From positions 1 to 19,290 of the forward strand of contig JACMKH010000085.1 of assembly GCA_014380205.1 (NCBI GenBank): DNA of 19,290 nucleotides, in the 5' to 3' direction. The notes under the pieces are model-generated. The model ran no database searches. It saw nothing but the letters and a program-made list of their open reading frames with translations, and was not told the origin of the DNA. How positions within the stretch are numbered: position 1 is the stretch's first letter; the number at the start of each line of letters is the position of its first letter. The stretch is from Sphingomonadaceae bacterium. Its GTDB lineage: Bacteria > Pseudomonadota > Alphaproteobacteria > Sphingomonadales > Sphingomonadaceae. The position numbers were made by a program, and so were the translations under genes. Shown piece by piece: positions 8,403 through 15,514 of the stretch.

Positions 8403-8461
8403 CGCGGCTCCTCCAGCGTGTCACACTCGCACATCGTCCCGCGCGCGGCTATATCGCCCCC

Positions 8462-8977
8462 ATGCCCTGGCCATTCGGCATTGCCCTCTTCCTCGCCACC
8501 ATCCTCGCGATGGAGGGCGTCGCGTACGCCGCGCACCGCTGGGTGATGCACGGCCCCGGCTGGTTCCTCCACGCGAGCCACCATCGCCCGCGCGCCGGGA
8601 ATTGGGAGCTCAACGACCTCTACGCCGCGATCTTCGCGATCCCCTCGATCGTGCTGCTCCTCGGCGGCGTCCAGCTCGGCTGGTGGCCCGGCTTCACCCG
8701 GATCGGCGCGGGAATCGCGGCCTATGGCGCGATCTATTTCGGCTTTCACGACCTCATCGTCCACCGGCGGCTGCCCCACCGCTATGTCGCGCGCTGGCGC
8801 TACATGAAGCGCATCGTCCAGGCGCACCGCATCCACCACGCGGTCGAGACCAAGGACGGCGCGGTCAGCTACGGCTTCCTATGGGCGCCGCGGCCTGAGG
8901 CGCTCAAGGCCGAGCTCAAGCGGCGGGAACGCGCGGGCGTAAGAGCGCCGGCGACGCCGGGCGAGGCGACATCCTGA
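8462..8977 (+). CDS. crtZ: Beta-carotene hydroxylase of the CrtZ type
   Basis: Membrane-bound non-haem di-iron hydroxylase (171 residues) that adds 3- and 3'-hydroxyls to beta-carotene, giving zeaxanthin. The His clusters of the fatty-acid-hydroxylase superfamily are complete: HRWVMH (His25, His30), HASHH (His37, His40, His41), FHDLIVHRR and HRIHH. Hydrophobic segments at about residues 5-22 and 52-95 provide the membrane spans. The C-terminal 30 residues are polar and not conserved in my memory. The ATG at 8462 has no clear Shine-Dalgarno sequence, and the short gap to the divergent gene at 8402 must hold both promoters. No other crt genes are in the window, so the pathway genes are scattered, as is common for crtZ in sphingomonads. 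Confidence 0.93.
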   Translation: MPWPFGIALFLATILAMEGVAYAAHRWVMHGPGWFLHASHHRPRAGNWELNDLYAAIFAIPSIVLLLGGVQLGWWPGFTRIGAGIAAYGAIYFGFHDLIVHRRLPHRYVARWRYMKRIVQAHRIHHAVETKDGAVSYGFLWAPRPEALKAELKRRERAGVRAPATPGEATS

Positions 8978-9096
8978 TCGGCTATCGCAGGCGCGTCAGC
9001 GCAAGCTGACCCGAACAGCGCCAGGACCTCCAAGAATCCGATTACGCGGGACCGCCCGAGGCAGGCGGACCTTCGACGCACGTCAAAGCGCGGGTG

Positions 9097-9183
9097 CTAG
9101 AACATGAAATCGATCACGCCCGCCACGATCAACAGGCCGATCACGATCACGGCGAGGACAAGGCAACCTATCGCTCTTAACAT
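9097..9183 (-). CDS. Small membrane peptide (28 residues)
   Basis: A short minus-strand gene. The start ATG is the complement of 9181-9183, preceded by GGGAG with a 6-base spacer, and the stop is the complement of 9097-9099. The peptide begins MLRAIGCLVLAVIVIG and is almost entirely one hydrophobic helix ending in Asp-Phe-Met-Phe. The combination of a well-placed ribosome binding site, a clean transmembrane helix and an isolated position between crtZ and the ligase makes a real small protein likely. Function is unknown. The remaining parts of the gap, 8978-9096 and 9184-9294, show nothing else I can support. Confidence 0.6.
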   Translation of the reverse strand: MLRAIGCLVLAVIVIGLLIVAGVIDFMF

Positions 9184-9294
9184 AATCTACTCCCGACGGA
9201 CGGATCACCACGATAAAGCACAGGCTGCGTGACGGTTCCGCCGCGCTGCGATCGGCGCTGTTTCGCCGCGGCTTCAGCGGCTAGATTGCGCCCC

Positions 9295-10884
9295 ATGCGC
9301 GAATTCTCGAAGCTGCTCGATGGGCTCGCCTACACGCGTTCGCGCAACGCCAAGCTCAAGCTGATCGCCAATTATCTCGTCGCCACGCCCGACCCCGATC
9401 GCGGCTGGGCGCTCGCGGCGCTGACCGGCGAGGTCGACATTCCGGGAGTCAAGCCGGCGGTGATCCGCGCGCTGGTCGAGGAGCGCTGCGATCCCGTGCT
9501 GTTCCGGATGAGCCGCGACTATGTCGGCGACACCGCGGAGACGGTATCGCTGATGTGGCCCAAGCGGCTCGACCAGCCGCCCGAGCTCGACGACGGCGTG
9601 CTCAGGGTCGCGGGCGTGGTTGAGCGGTTGATGACGCTTGGGCGGGTCGAGGCGCCGTCTGCACTCGCGACGATGCTCGATCATCTCGACGCCTCGGGGC
9701 GCTATGCCTTGCTCAAGCTCGCGACTGGCGGGCTGCGCGTCGGGGTCTCGGCGCGGCTCGCCAAAACCGCGCTCGCTCAGGCGTTCGGGCTGGATGTCGA
9801 TGCGGTCGAGGAGGTGTGGCACGGCATCGCGCCGCCCTATGCGCCGATCTTCGCCTGGGCCGAGGGTGGCGAGCAGCCGACCGCCGCGAACACGCCCGTC
9901 TTTCGCCCCTTCATGCTCGCCCACGCGCTCGAGGAGACGCGCGTCTCGCTCGACGATTTCGCGGCCGAATGGAAATGGGACGGGATTCGCATCCAGCTCG
10001 TCCATGCGGGCGGCGAGACGCGGCTTTACAGCCGCGGCGGCGACGACATCACCGGGAGCTTTCCCGAGGTCGCGGCGGCCTTCGCCGAGCCCGGCGCGCT
10101 CGACGGCGAGCTGCTCGTGCGCGGCGAGGCGCAAGGTGGAACGGAGGGTGGCGCGGCGAGCTTCAACGCGCTCCAGCAGCGGCTCGGGCGTAAAAAGGTA
10201 ACGGCTAAGATGCAGGCTGACTATCCGGCGTTCGTCCGGCTCTACGACATATTGTTCGATGGCGACGATGATTTGCGCGGGCTGGCGTGGGCCGAGCGGC
10301 GCAAGCGGCTCGAAGGTTTCGTCAAGCGACTGCCGCGCGAGGGCTTCGATCTCTCGCCGACGATCGACGCCGCAAGCTTCGAGGCGCTCGAGGAGCTTCG
10401 CGCGGGCGCGCGGGATGTGGCGATCGAGGGCGTGATGCTCAAGCGGCGCGACAGCCCCTACGTCGCGGGGCGCAGGACGGGGTTATGGTACAAATGGAAG
10501 CGCGATCCGCTCACCGCCGATTGCGTGATGATGTACGCCCAGCGCGGCAACGGCAAGCGCTCGAGCTATTATTCGGACTACACCTTCGGCTGCTGGACCG
10601 AGGCGGGCGAGCTGCTGCCGGTCGGCAAGGCCTATTCGGGGTTCACCGACGAGGAATTGAAATGGCTCGACCGCTTCGTCCGCAACGCGACGGTCAACCG
10701 TTTCGGCCCGGTTCGCGAGGTCGAGAAGACGCTGGTGCTCGAGGTCGCGTTCGATTCAATTCATGAATCGAAGCGGCACAAATCGGGGCTCGCGATGCGC
10801 TTTCCCCGCATCGCGCGCATCCGCCGCGACAAGCCCGCGGCGGAGGCGGATCGCATCGATACGCTGCGGCGGATGATCGCTTAA
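9295..10884 (+). CDS. ATP-dependent DNA ligase, bacterial cisplatin-damage-response type
   Basis: Joins DNA nicks through a lysyl-AMP intermediate. The protein (529 residues) has an N-terminal DNA-binding domain (about 1-200), an adenylation domain with motif I EWKWDGIR (catalytic Lys227), ELLVRGE (motif III region), EGVMLKRRDSPY (motif IV) and LWYKWKRDPL (motif V). A C-terminal OB-fold follows, with VLEVAFDSIHES and RFPRIARIRRDKP. Length and the opening MREFSKLLDGLAYT fit the family TIGR04120. That family is normally encoded beside a ligase-associated helicase, an exonuclease and a phosphoesterase; none is seen here on either side. The ATG at 9295 is chosen by homology over the GTG at 9229. 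A short match to its last codons recurs at 11820, beyond the AT-rich gene that follows. Confidence 0.93.
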   Translation: MREFSKLLDGLAYTRSRNAKLKLIANYLVATPDPDRGWALAALTGEVDIPGVKPAVIRALVEERCDPVLFRMSRDYVGDTAETVSLMWPKRLDQPPELDDGVLRVAGVVERLMTLGRVEAPSALATMLDHLDASGRYALLKLATGGLRVGVSARLAKTALAQAFGLDVDAVEEVWHGIAPPYAPIFAWAEGGEQPTAANTPVFRPFMLAHALEETRVSLDDFAAEWKWDGIRIQLVHAGGETRLYSRGGDDITGSFPEVAAAFAEPGALDGELLVRGEAQGGTEGGAASFNALQQRLGRKKVTAKMQADYPAFVRLYDILFDGDDDLRGLAWAERRKRLEGFVKRLPREGFDLSPTIDAASFEALEELRAGARDVAIEGVMLKRRDSPYVAGRRTGLWYKWKRDPLTADCVMMYAQRGNGKRSSYYSDYTFGCWTEAGELLPVGKAYSGFTDEELKWLDRFVRNATVNRFGPVREVEKTLVLEVAFDSIHESKRHKSGLAMRFPRIARIRRDKPAAEADRIDTLRRMIA

Positions 10885-10961
10885 GCGTGCGTTGATCGTG
10901 GTGTGGCGGGGAGTTGCCGTCTGTGATAACTCTTGGGACATGCTTCCATAAGGAATGGGTC

Positions 10962-11774
10962 ATGACAGCTAACGATAGCTATACCCTCTGGGACATATTC
11001 AACGCGGGGTGGTTCAGCGTGCTGATGGGTTCACTCATCGGGATTTTAGGCATAACGCTAGCGATTATATTTCATTTTCGTGCTAGACAGATTGCTCGAT
11101 TATATTATTTAGTGGGCGATAATCTGCTTATATGGCCAAAAGAGGATCGTCACGACGATGGATTGGAAATTCGTTGCGATGGAATAGTGGTTCCAAGAGT
11201 AACATCTACAAGTTTTGGGATTTGGAATTCTGGAACAACAACCATTCAGGGGCAAAGCATTGTAGATAGTGATAGACTGAGGTTGGTATTAACAAAGGGA
11301 GGGCAAATACTACGTGCAACTATCACAAGCTTCACCAGAGATGTTAATGGATGCAGCATAAAAATTGTAGACGGCGATGCGTGCGAGCTGCATTTTGATT
11401 TTCTTGATCCTGGGGACGGGTTTTCGGTTCAAATTGTACACTCTTCTAGTATGAAATCATTGGAACCTATTGGCACTATTATGGGATTACCACAAAGTGT
11501 TATGCCGTTCAAACTCAATCCAATAGGTAGATTCTTTGATTTTGTCATCTTCGCTGTACCGGTCTTATTCGGTTTATTATTTTTAGGCACATCAATATAT
11601 CTGTCGCTTAGCCTAGCTTTTCCTTGGAAACTGATACCAATGCTGGTACTATTCATATCAATAGCCGGACCGATTGTTATGCTTGTTTATACACCCGATG
11701 CAACTACGCCACCGAAAATTCGCGGTGTACCAACGGAAATTGCCGCTGACCCAGTGTTGCGCGGTTTTCGTTGA
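10962..11774 (+). CDS. Membrane-anchored protein of unknown function (acquired gene)
   Basis: A 270-residue protein with an N-terminal membrane span (about residues 16-38, VLMGSLIGILGITLAIIF), a polar, probably beta-rich domain (about 45-175) and two strongly hydrophobic C-terminal spans (about 190-250). The middle domain contains FGIWNSGTTTIQGQSI and FDFLDPGDGFSVQIVHS. I remember similar WNSG-T-I and LDPGDG patterns in uncharacterised membrane proteins but cannot assign a family. The ATG at 10962 has AAGGA seven bases upstream. Composition is the most AT-rich in the window, with frequent ATA, TTA and AGA codons, pointing to recent transfer. It lies between the DNA ligase and a short remnant matching the ligase 3' end. 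Confidence 0.75.
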   Translation: MTANDSYTLWDIFNAGWFSVLMGSLIGILGITLAIIFHFRARQIARLYYLVGDNLLIWPKEDRHDDGLEIRCDGIVVPRVTSTSFGIWNSGTTTIQGQSIVDSDRLRLVLTKGGQILRATITSFTRDVNGCSIKIVDGDACELHFDFLDPGDGFSVQIVHSSSMKSLEPIGTIMGLPQSVMPFKLNPIGRFFDFVIFAVPVLFGLLFLGTSIYLSLSLAFPWKLIPMLVLFISIAGPIVMLVYTPDATTPPKIRGVPTEIAADPVLRGFR

Positions 11775-11819
11775 CAGGGGCCGTGGGATAAAAAATTCAC
11801 GAGCGATGTCAGACGTCCG

Positions 11820-11882
11820 ATCGGGGCACTGCGACGGATGATCGCCCGATTTGTCGCTTGCAAAAGCCAACCGCTCGAGTAG
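11820..11882 (+). pseudogene. Remnant resembling the DNA ligase 3' end
   Basis: Bases 11820-11845 match 10855-10880 in the ligase at 21 of 26 positions, including an identical 11-base core (CGGATGATCGC). Read in the same codon phase, both give LRRMIA, with synonymous changes in the Arg and Ala codons. In the remnant the frame continues for 11 more residues to TAG at 11880-11882, where the intact ligase stops at once. I read it as the displaced end of a ligase gene left behind when the AT-rich gene was inserted. The match is short, so chance cannot be excluded without comparison to relatives. Confidence 0.5.
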
Positions 11883-11950
11883 ACAAAGCCGTGGGGACCA
11901 GGCGGGCTCCCCGCTCGAAGGCGCTCCAGCCCAAGCTCCGCCCTTCCACG

Positions 11951-11968
11951 GCGGCGCTTCCGCGCCGC
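11951..11968 (+). terminator. Strong hairpin just upstream of the chromate transporter
   Basis: GCGGCGC (11951-11957) and GCGCCGC (11962-11968) form a perfect 7-bp stem with the loop TTCC, ending six bases before the GAGG ribosome binding site of the ChrA gene. There is no T-run. It may stop read-through from the acquired gene or affect access to the ChrA start. Which of these applies cannot be told from sequence. Confidence 0.35.
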
Positions 11969-11985
11969 TAGGCGAGGATTTGGGC

Positions 11986-13350
11986 ATGGCCGTCGACACC
12001 GCACCTCCCCCCTTCCCGAGCTTCCGCGAGGCGCTGCGCGTCTGGACAAAGATCGCGTTGCTGAGCTTCGGCGGCCCGGCCGGCCAGATCGCGCTGATGC
12101 ATCGCGTGCTCGTCGAGGAAAAGCGCTGGATCGGCGAGGAGCGCTTTCTCCACGCGGTCAATTTCTGCATGCTGCTCCCCGGCCCGGAAGCGCAGCAGCT
12201 CGCAACCTATATCGGCTGGCTGCTCCACCGGGTGAAGGGCGGGCTCGTCGCCGGTGCGCTGTTCGTGCTGCCCGGGCTCGTCGCGATCATGGCGCTCTCC
12301 TGGATCTACGTGCTCTACGGAGACGTTCCGGCGCTCGCCGCGCTGTTCTTTGGCCTCAAGGCGGCGGTGCTCGCGATCGTGTTCCACGCGGTGGTGCGGA
12401 TCGGCAGCCGCGCGCTCGCCAACCCTGCGCGCGTCGCGCTCGCGCTCGCGGCGTTCGTCGCGATCTTCGCCTTTGCCGCGCCTTTTCCGCTGATCGTGCT
12501 CGGCGCCGGGCTGATCGGCTTCTTCGCGGCGAAGGCGGGGAGTAAGGCGTTCGCGGGCGGCGGACACGGCTCCTCCAAGGGCCCGATCGTCGCCGATGAG
12601 GCGACCGCGCTCGGCGTCGAGATGCCGGCGCACGCGCGCACGACCACCGGCAAGCTGCTGCGGATCGCGCTGTTCCTCGCGCTGCTCTGGCTCGCGCCGG
12701 TCGCGCTGCTCGTCGCGACGGGAGCCGGAACCTTCGCCGATATCGCAACCTTCTTCTCGCGCATGGCGGTGGTGACCTTCGGCGGCGCCTATGCGGTGCT
12801 CGCCTATGTCGCACAGGCGGCGGTCGAGAATTATCACTGGCTGGCGCCGGGCGAGATGCTCGACGGGCTCGGACTCGCCGAAACGACGCCGGGGCCGCTG
12901 ATCATGGTCACCCAGTTCGTCGGCTTCCTCGGCGCCTATCGCGACCCCATGGGGCTGCCGCCGCTGCTTGCGGGGACGCTCGGCGGGCTGCTCACCACCT
13001 GGGTCACCTTCATGCCTTGTTTCCTGTGGATCTTCGCCGCCGCGCCCTGGGTCGAGCGGCTGCGCGCGAACAAGGCGCTGTCGGGCGCGCTCGCCGGGAT
13101 CACGGCGGCGGTGGTCGGCGTGATCCTCAATCTCGCGATCTGGTTCGCGCTCCATTTCTGGTTCGCGCGGCTCGATCCCTGGCGCGCGGGCCCCTTGAGC
13201 CTCGATCTGCCGCAATGGGCGAGCCTCGATCCGCTCGCGCTCGCGCTCTCGGCGGGCGCGCTGCTGCTGATGTTCGGGCTGCGCTGGGGGGTGGGGCGCA
13301 CGCTGATCGTGTGCGCGCTCGCGGGACTTGCGGTGGGCCTGCTCCGTTGA
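11986..13350 (+). CDS. chrA: ChrA-family chromate transporter
   Basis: Inner-membrane transporter of the CHR family (454 residues), in known cases exporting chromate. It is the long form with two homologous CHR domains. The N-terminal one has LSFGGPAGQIALMHR and MLLPGPEAQQLATYIGW. The C-terminal one has VTFGGAYAVLAYVAQ and ETTPGPLIMVTQFVGF, each followed by several hydrophobic spans. A polar loop at about residues 185-225 joins them. The ATG at 11986 is preferred: GAGG at 11974-11977 lies eight bases upstream, and the earlier TTG in frame would add a low-complexity tail that runs over the ligase remnant. No chrB regulator is present, so inducible regulation by the usual route is not supported here. 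Substrate assignment rests on family only. Confidence 0.9.
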   Translation: MAVDTAPPPFPSFREALRVWTKIALLSFGGPAGQIALMHRVLVEEKRWIGEERFLHAVNFCMLLPGPEAQQLATYIGWLLHRVKGGLVAGALFVLPGLVAIMALSWIYVLYGDVPALAALFFGLKAAVLAIVFHAVVRIGSRALANPARVALALAAFVAIFAFAAPFPLIVLGAGLIGFFAAKAGSKAFAGGGHGSSKGPIVADEATALGVEMPAHARTTTGKLLRIALFLALLWLAPVALLVATGAGTFADIATFFSRMAVVTFGGAYAVLAYVAQAAVENYHWLAPGEMLDGLGLAETTPGPLIMVTQFVGFLGAYRDPMGLPPLLAGTLGGLLTTWVTFMPCFLWIFAAAPWVERLRANKALSGALAGITAAVVGVILNLAIWFALHFWFARLDPWRAGPLSLDLPQWASLDPLALALSAGALLLMFGLRWGVGRTLIVCALAGLAVGLLR

Positions 13351-13383
13351 GGAGATTTGCGGATTGGCGAGCGATGGCGCACG

Positions 13384-13417
13384 GGAGCGGGGCAACGCGA
13401 TAATGCTTGCCCGCTCC
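13384..13417 (+). terminator. Probable terminator of the chromate transporter gene
   Basis: GGAGCGGGGCAA (13384-13395) pairs with TTGCCCGCTCC (13407-13417), with one bulged G and an 11-base loop, 33 bases after the ChrA stop. It is followed by only a short T/A stretch (ATTCAT), so the termination strength is uncertain. Confidence 0.5.
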
Positions 13418-13510
13418 ATTCATCGCGCGTAAAGCACGGTTCATCGATAGGCCCATAGGGGCCGCACAGATTTGGGTCGCACCAAACTCGCTTGCCTCAG
13501 GGAGACGAAC

Positions 13511-14404
13511 ATGAAGGGACTCGTTTTCAAGTCGGCGGTCGTCACGACCGCCGCGCTGCTCCTCGCCGGGACCGCGCTCGCGCAGAACGCGCGGCCGCTC
13601 GCGCCCGGCCAGTCGCGCAACGGGACGCTCAGCACGCGCAGCCCGATGATGACCGAGAACATCTACTATCTCGACCGCTACACGATCAGCGGCAGCGCGG
13701 GCGACCGCGTCGCGATCACGATGCGGTCCGAGAGCTTCGACACCTATCTCGAGGTCGGGCGGATGGAGGGCGAGAGCTTCAGCGTGCTCGGCTCGGACGA
13801 CGACAGCGGCGGCGAGCTCGATTCGCGGCTGGTCTTCACCTTCCCCGAGACGGACAGCTACATCGTGCGCGCGCGCACCTTCGGGGCCAATACGACGGGT
13901 GCCTACACGATCGCGGTCGAGACCGTGGCGCCTCCGGGGCCGCCGCCGCCGCCGACGCCGATCCAGGTCGGCCAGACCGTCGAAGGCAGCTTCACCGCCG
14001 ACAGCCCGAGCTACATGCCGAACGGCTACGAGGATTACGGCGGAGGAACGGGGCGGCATTACGCGCTCTACACGCTGACCGGCGCGGCGGGGCAGACCGT
14101 CACGGTGACGCTGCGCTCGACCGAGTTCGACGCCTATCTCGAGATCGGCGCCGACACGCCGCTCGGATTCGGCGTCGTCCAGAGCAACGACGACATGCCG
14201 ATGCCCGCCGAAGGCGAAGTGACGCCGGCCGTCGATCCCGAGATGATGGCGCACGACGAGCATGGCGAGATGGAGCATTCCGACTTCATCGGCACGCTCG
14301 ATTCGCAGATCCGCTTCACCTTCCAGAGCGCGGGAACGGTGATGATCCGCGCCACCACGCTCGCGAGCGACACGACGGGAGCTTATACGCTGAGCGTCGA
14401 GTAG
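13511..14404 (+). CDS. Secreted protein with two PPC-like domains
   Basis: A 297-residue exported protein with a signal peptide that ends near Ala24 (TALAQ). Two repeats of a bacterial pre-peptidase C-terminal (PPC)-like beta-sandwich follow, at about residues 34-137 and 152-297, joined by a proline-rich linker (139-150). Each shows the family pattern: FDTYLEVG with SDDDSGGELDSRLVFTF and TGAYTIAVE in the first, FDAYLEIG with LDSQIRFTF and TGAYTLSVE in the second. The second domain carries an extra Met/His/Asp/Glu-rich insertion at about 228-258. No protease domain is present, so it is not the tail of a peptidase in this form; a periplasmic or surface adhesion or binding role is inference. The start has GGGAGA five to six bases upstream. 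A strong terminator follows, so it is probably monocistronic. Confidence 0.85.
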   Translation: MKGLVFKSAVVTTAALLLAGTALAQNARPLAPGQSRNGTLSTRSPMMTENIYYLDRYTISGSAGDRVAITMRSESFDTYLEVGRMEGESFSVLGSDDDSGGELDSRLVFTFPETDSYIVRARTFGANTTGAYTIAVETVAPPGPPPPPTPIQVGQTVEGSFTADSPSYMPNGYEDYGGGTGRHYALYTLTGAAGQTVTVTLRSTEFDAYLEIGADTPLGFGVVQSNDDMPMPAEGEVTPAVDPEMMAHDEHGEMEHSDFIGTLDSQIRFTFQSAGTVMIRATTLASDTTGAYTLSVE

Positions 14405-14411
14405 TTAGCAG

Positions 14412-14446
14412 AAGGCCCGGCTCACTGTTCGTGGGCCGGGCCTTTC
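14412..14446 (+). terminator. Rho-independent terminator after the PPC-domain gene
   Basis: AAGGCCCGGC (14412-14421) and GCCGGGCCTT (14435-14444) form a perfect 10-bp GC-rich stem with a 13-base loop, followed by a short T-rich tail. It starts seven bases after the stop of the PPC-domain gene. It is the clearest intrinsic terminator in the window. Confidence 0.8.
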
Positions 14447-14471
14447 ATTCACACCGAGTCCCTCCCCATCC

Positions 14472-14531
14472 GCTCACCCTGAGCTTGTCGAAGGGTGCGG
14501 CGGGCAACGCTTCGATAGGCTCAGCGTGAGC
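14472..14531. repeat. Palindromic dispersed repeat, copy 2 (REP-like)
   Basis: The left arm 14472-14493 is identical to the left arm of copy 1 at 6719-6740. The right arm 14510-14531 differs from the right arm of copy 1 by one base. The loop is different. It lies between the 3' ends of two convergent genes (the PPC-domain protein and the cold-shock protein), a typical position for such repeats. It may add bidirectional termination. Confidence 0.85.
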
Positions 14532-14556
14532 GGAGTTGGAGCCGGAGGAGACCCGT

Positions 14557-15291
14557 TCAGTCCTGCTTGGGCTGAAGGTTTACGGCCGCGTGCTTGCCGC
14601 GCCGGTCGACCTCGAGTTCGAAGTCGAGCCGGTCGCCCTCGTTGAGCGTGCCCATGCCGGCGCGTTCGACCGCGCTGATGTGGACGAACGCATCGGGCTG
14701 GCCGTCGTCGCGCTGGATGAAGCCGAAGCCCTTCATCGAGTTAAAGAACTTGACCGTGCCGCTGGCCTTCTCGCCGGTCAGCTGACGCATCGGGCCGCCA
14801 CCGCCACCGCCGCCGCGATCGCCGCGATCCTCGCGCGGCTGGGCGCGGCTCGATTCGGTCACCGGCAGCGGCTCGCCCTCGATCGTCAGATCGGTCGCCG
14901 AGACGCGCCCGCCGCGATCGACCAGCGTGAAGGCGAGTTCCTGTCCCTCGGCGAGCCCGGTCAGCCCGGCCTGCTCGACAGCGCTGATGTGGACGAACAC
15001 GTCCTCGCCGCCATCGTCGCGGACGATGAAGCCGAAGCCTTTCTGGCCGTTGAAGAATTTGACGACGCCCTTGCCCTCGCCGACGACTTGGGGCGGCATT
15101 CCGCCGCCCGGCCCGCCGCTGCGAAAACCGCCGCCGCCGCCGCCGGGGCGGAAGCCGCCGCCCTGGCTGCCGCCATATCCACCCGGCCGGTCGCCGCCGC
15201 CGCCGCGCTCCTGATAGCCCTCGAAATTGTCGTCGCCGAATCCGTCGCGCTTGTCCTTGCCGCGTCCGCGGCGGCCCCTGTCAAAACCCAT
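14557..15291 (-). CDS. Double cold-shock-domain RNA-binding protein
   Basis: A 244-residue nucleic-acid chaperone with two cold-shock domains instead of the single one of CspA. Residues 1-68 are Gly/Arg-rich and probably disordered (RGRRGRGK, then GGYGG and GGGGG runs), like RGG-type RNA-binding tails. Domain 1 (75-137) has GVVKFFNGQKGFGFI (RNP1) and DVFVHISA (RNP2); domain 2 (176-240) has GTVKFFNSMKGFGFI and DAFVHISA. A Glu/Arg/Gly-rich linker (138-172) joins them. The start is the complement of 15289-15291, with only a weak Shine-Dalgarno match. The 223 bases upstream, shared with the divergent RNase D gene, must hold the promoter and any cold-shock leader; I see no conserved cold box. Confidence 0.9.
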   Translation of the reverse strand: MGFDRGRRGRGKDKRDGFGDDNFEGYQERGGGGDRPGGYGGSQGGGFRPGGGGGGFRSGGPGGGMPPQVVGEGKGVVKFFNGQKGFGFIVRDDGGEDVFVHISAVEQAGLTGLAEGQELAFTLVDRGGRVSATDLTIEGEPLPVTESSRAQPREDRGDRGGGGGGGPMRQLTGEKASGTVKFFNSMKGFGFIQRDDGQPDAFVHISAVERAGMGTLNEGDRLDFELEVDRRGKHAAVNLQPKQD

Positions 15292-15514
15292 CTGTCGTCA
15301 AATCTTTCCGGTTGTCCACCTGCCTTATCAGGCCGAACGCGCCGGACCCAGCACGCAAGCCTCAAGAAACGGCGAACCGCAGCCGCTCCCGCGATTCGCC
15401 ATAGCGGAAAAGCTGCAACACCGCGAGCGGATTCAGCGCGATGCCTCACGCGGCTCGGGCAGGGCGTGCGGGGCGGCCATTGAGCGTTCATGCCAGTGCG
15501 CCTATGTCCGCCGC

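Noticed and set aside
8869..9081. 70-codon minus-strand frame overlapping the crtZ 3' end
   Set aside because: No ribosome binding site, overlaps confident coding sequence, and shows no coherent protein features.
9229..9294. GTG start adding 22 residues to the DNA ligase
   Set aside because: Family members start at the sequence encoded from 9295; the extra residues look like translated non-coding DNA.
11851..11985. N-terminal extension of the ChrA frame from a TTG at 11851
   Set aside because: The extra 45 residues are low complexity and run over the ligase remnant and a strong hairpin; the ATG at 11986 has a well-placed GAGG.
11968..13419. Long minus-strand open frame opposite the chromate transporter (483 codons)
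   Set aside because: The translation is an Arg/Glu/His-rich mixture without a fold pattern, while the plus strand encodes recognisable CHR domains.
13935..13965. Short GCC/CCG repeat suggesting a tandem repeat array or CRISPR-like element
   Set aside because: It encodes the proline-rich linker between the two PPC-like domains; no spaced repeats of CRISPR type occur anywhere in the window.
15292..15514. Possible extra coding sequence upstream of RNase D (frame open from 15227)
   Set aside because: The extension overlaps the divergent cold-shock gene and its promoter region, and homology supports the start at 15515.
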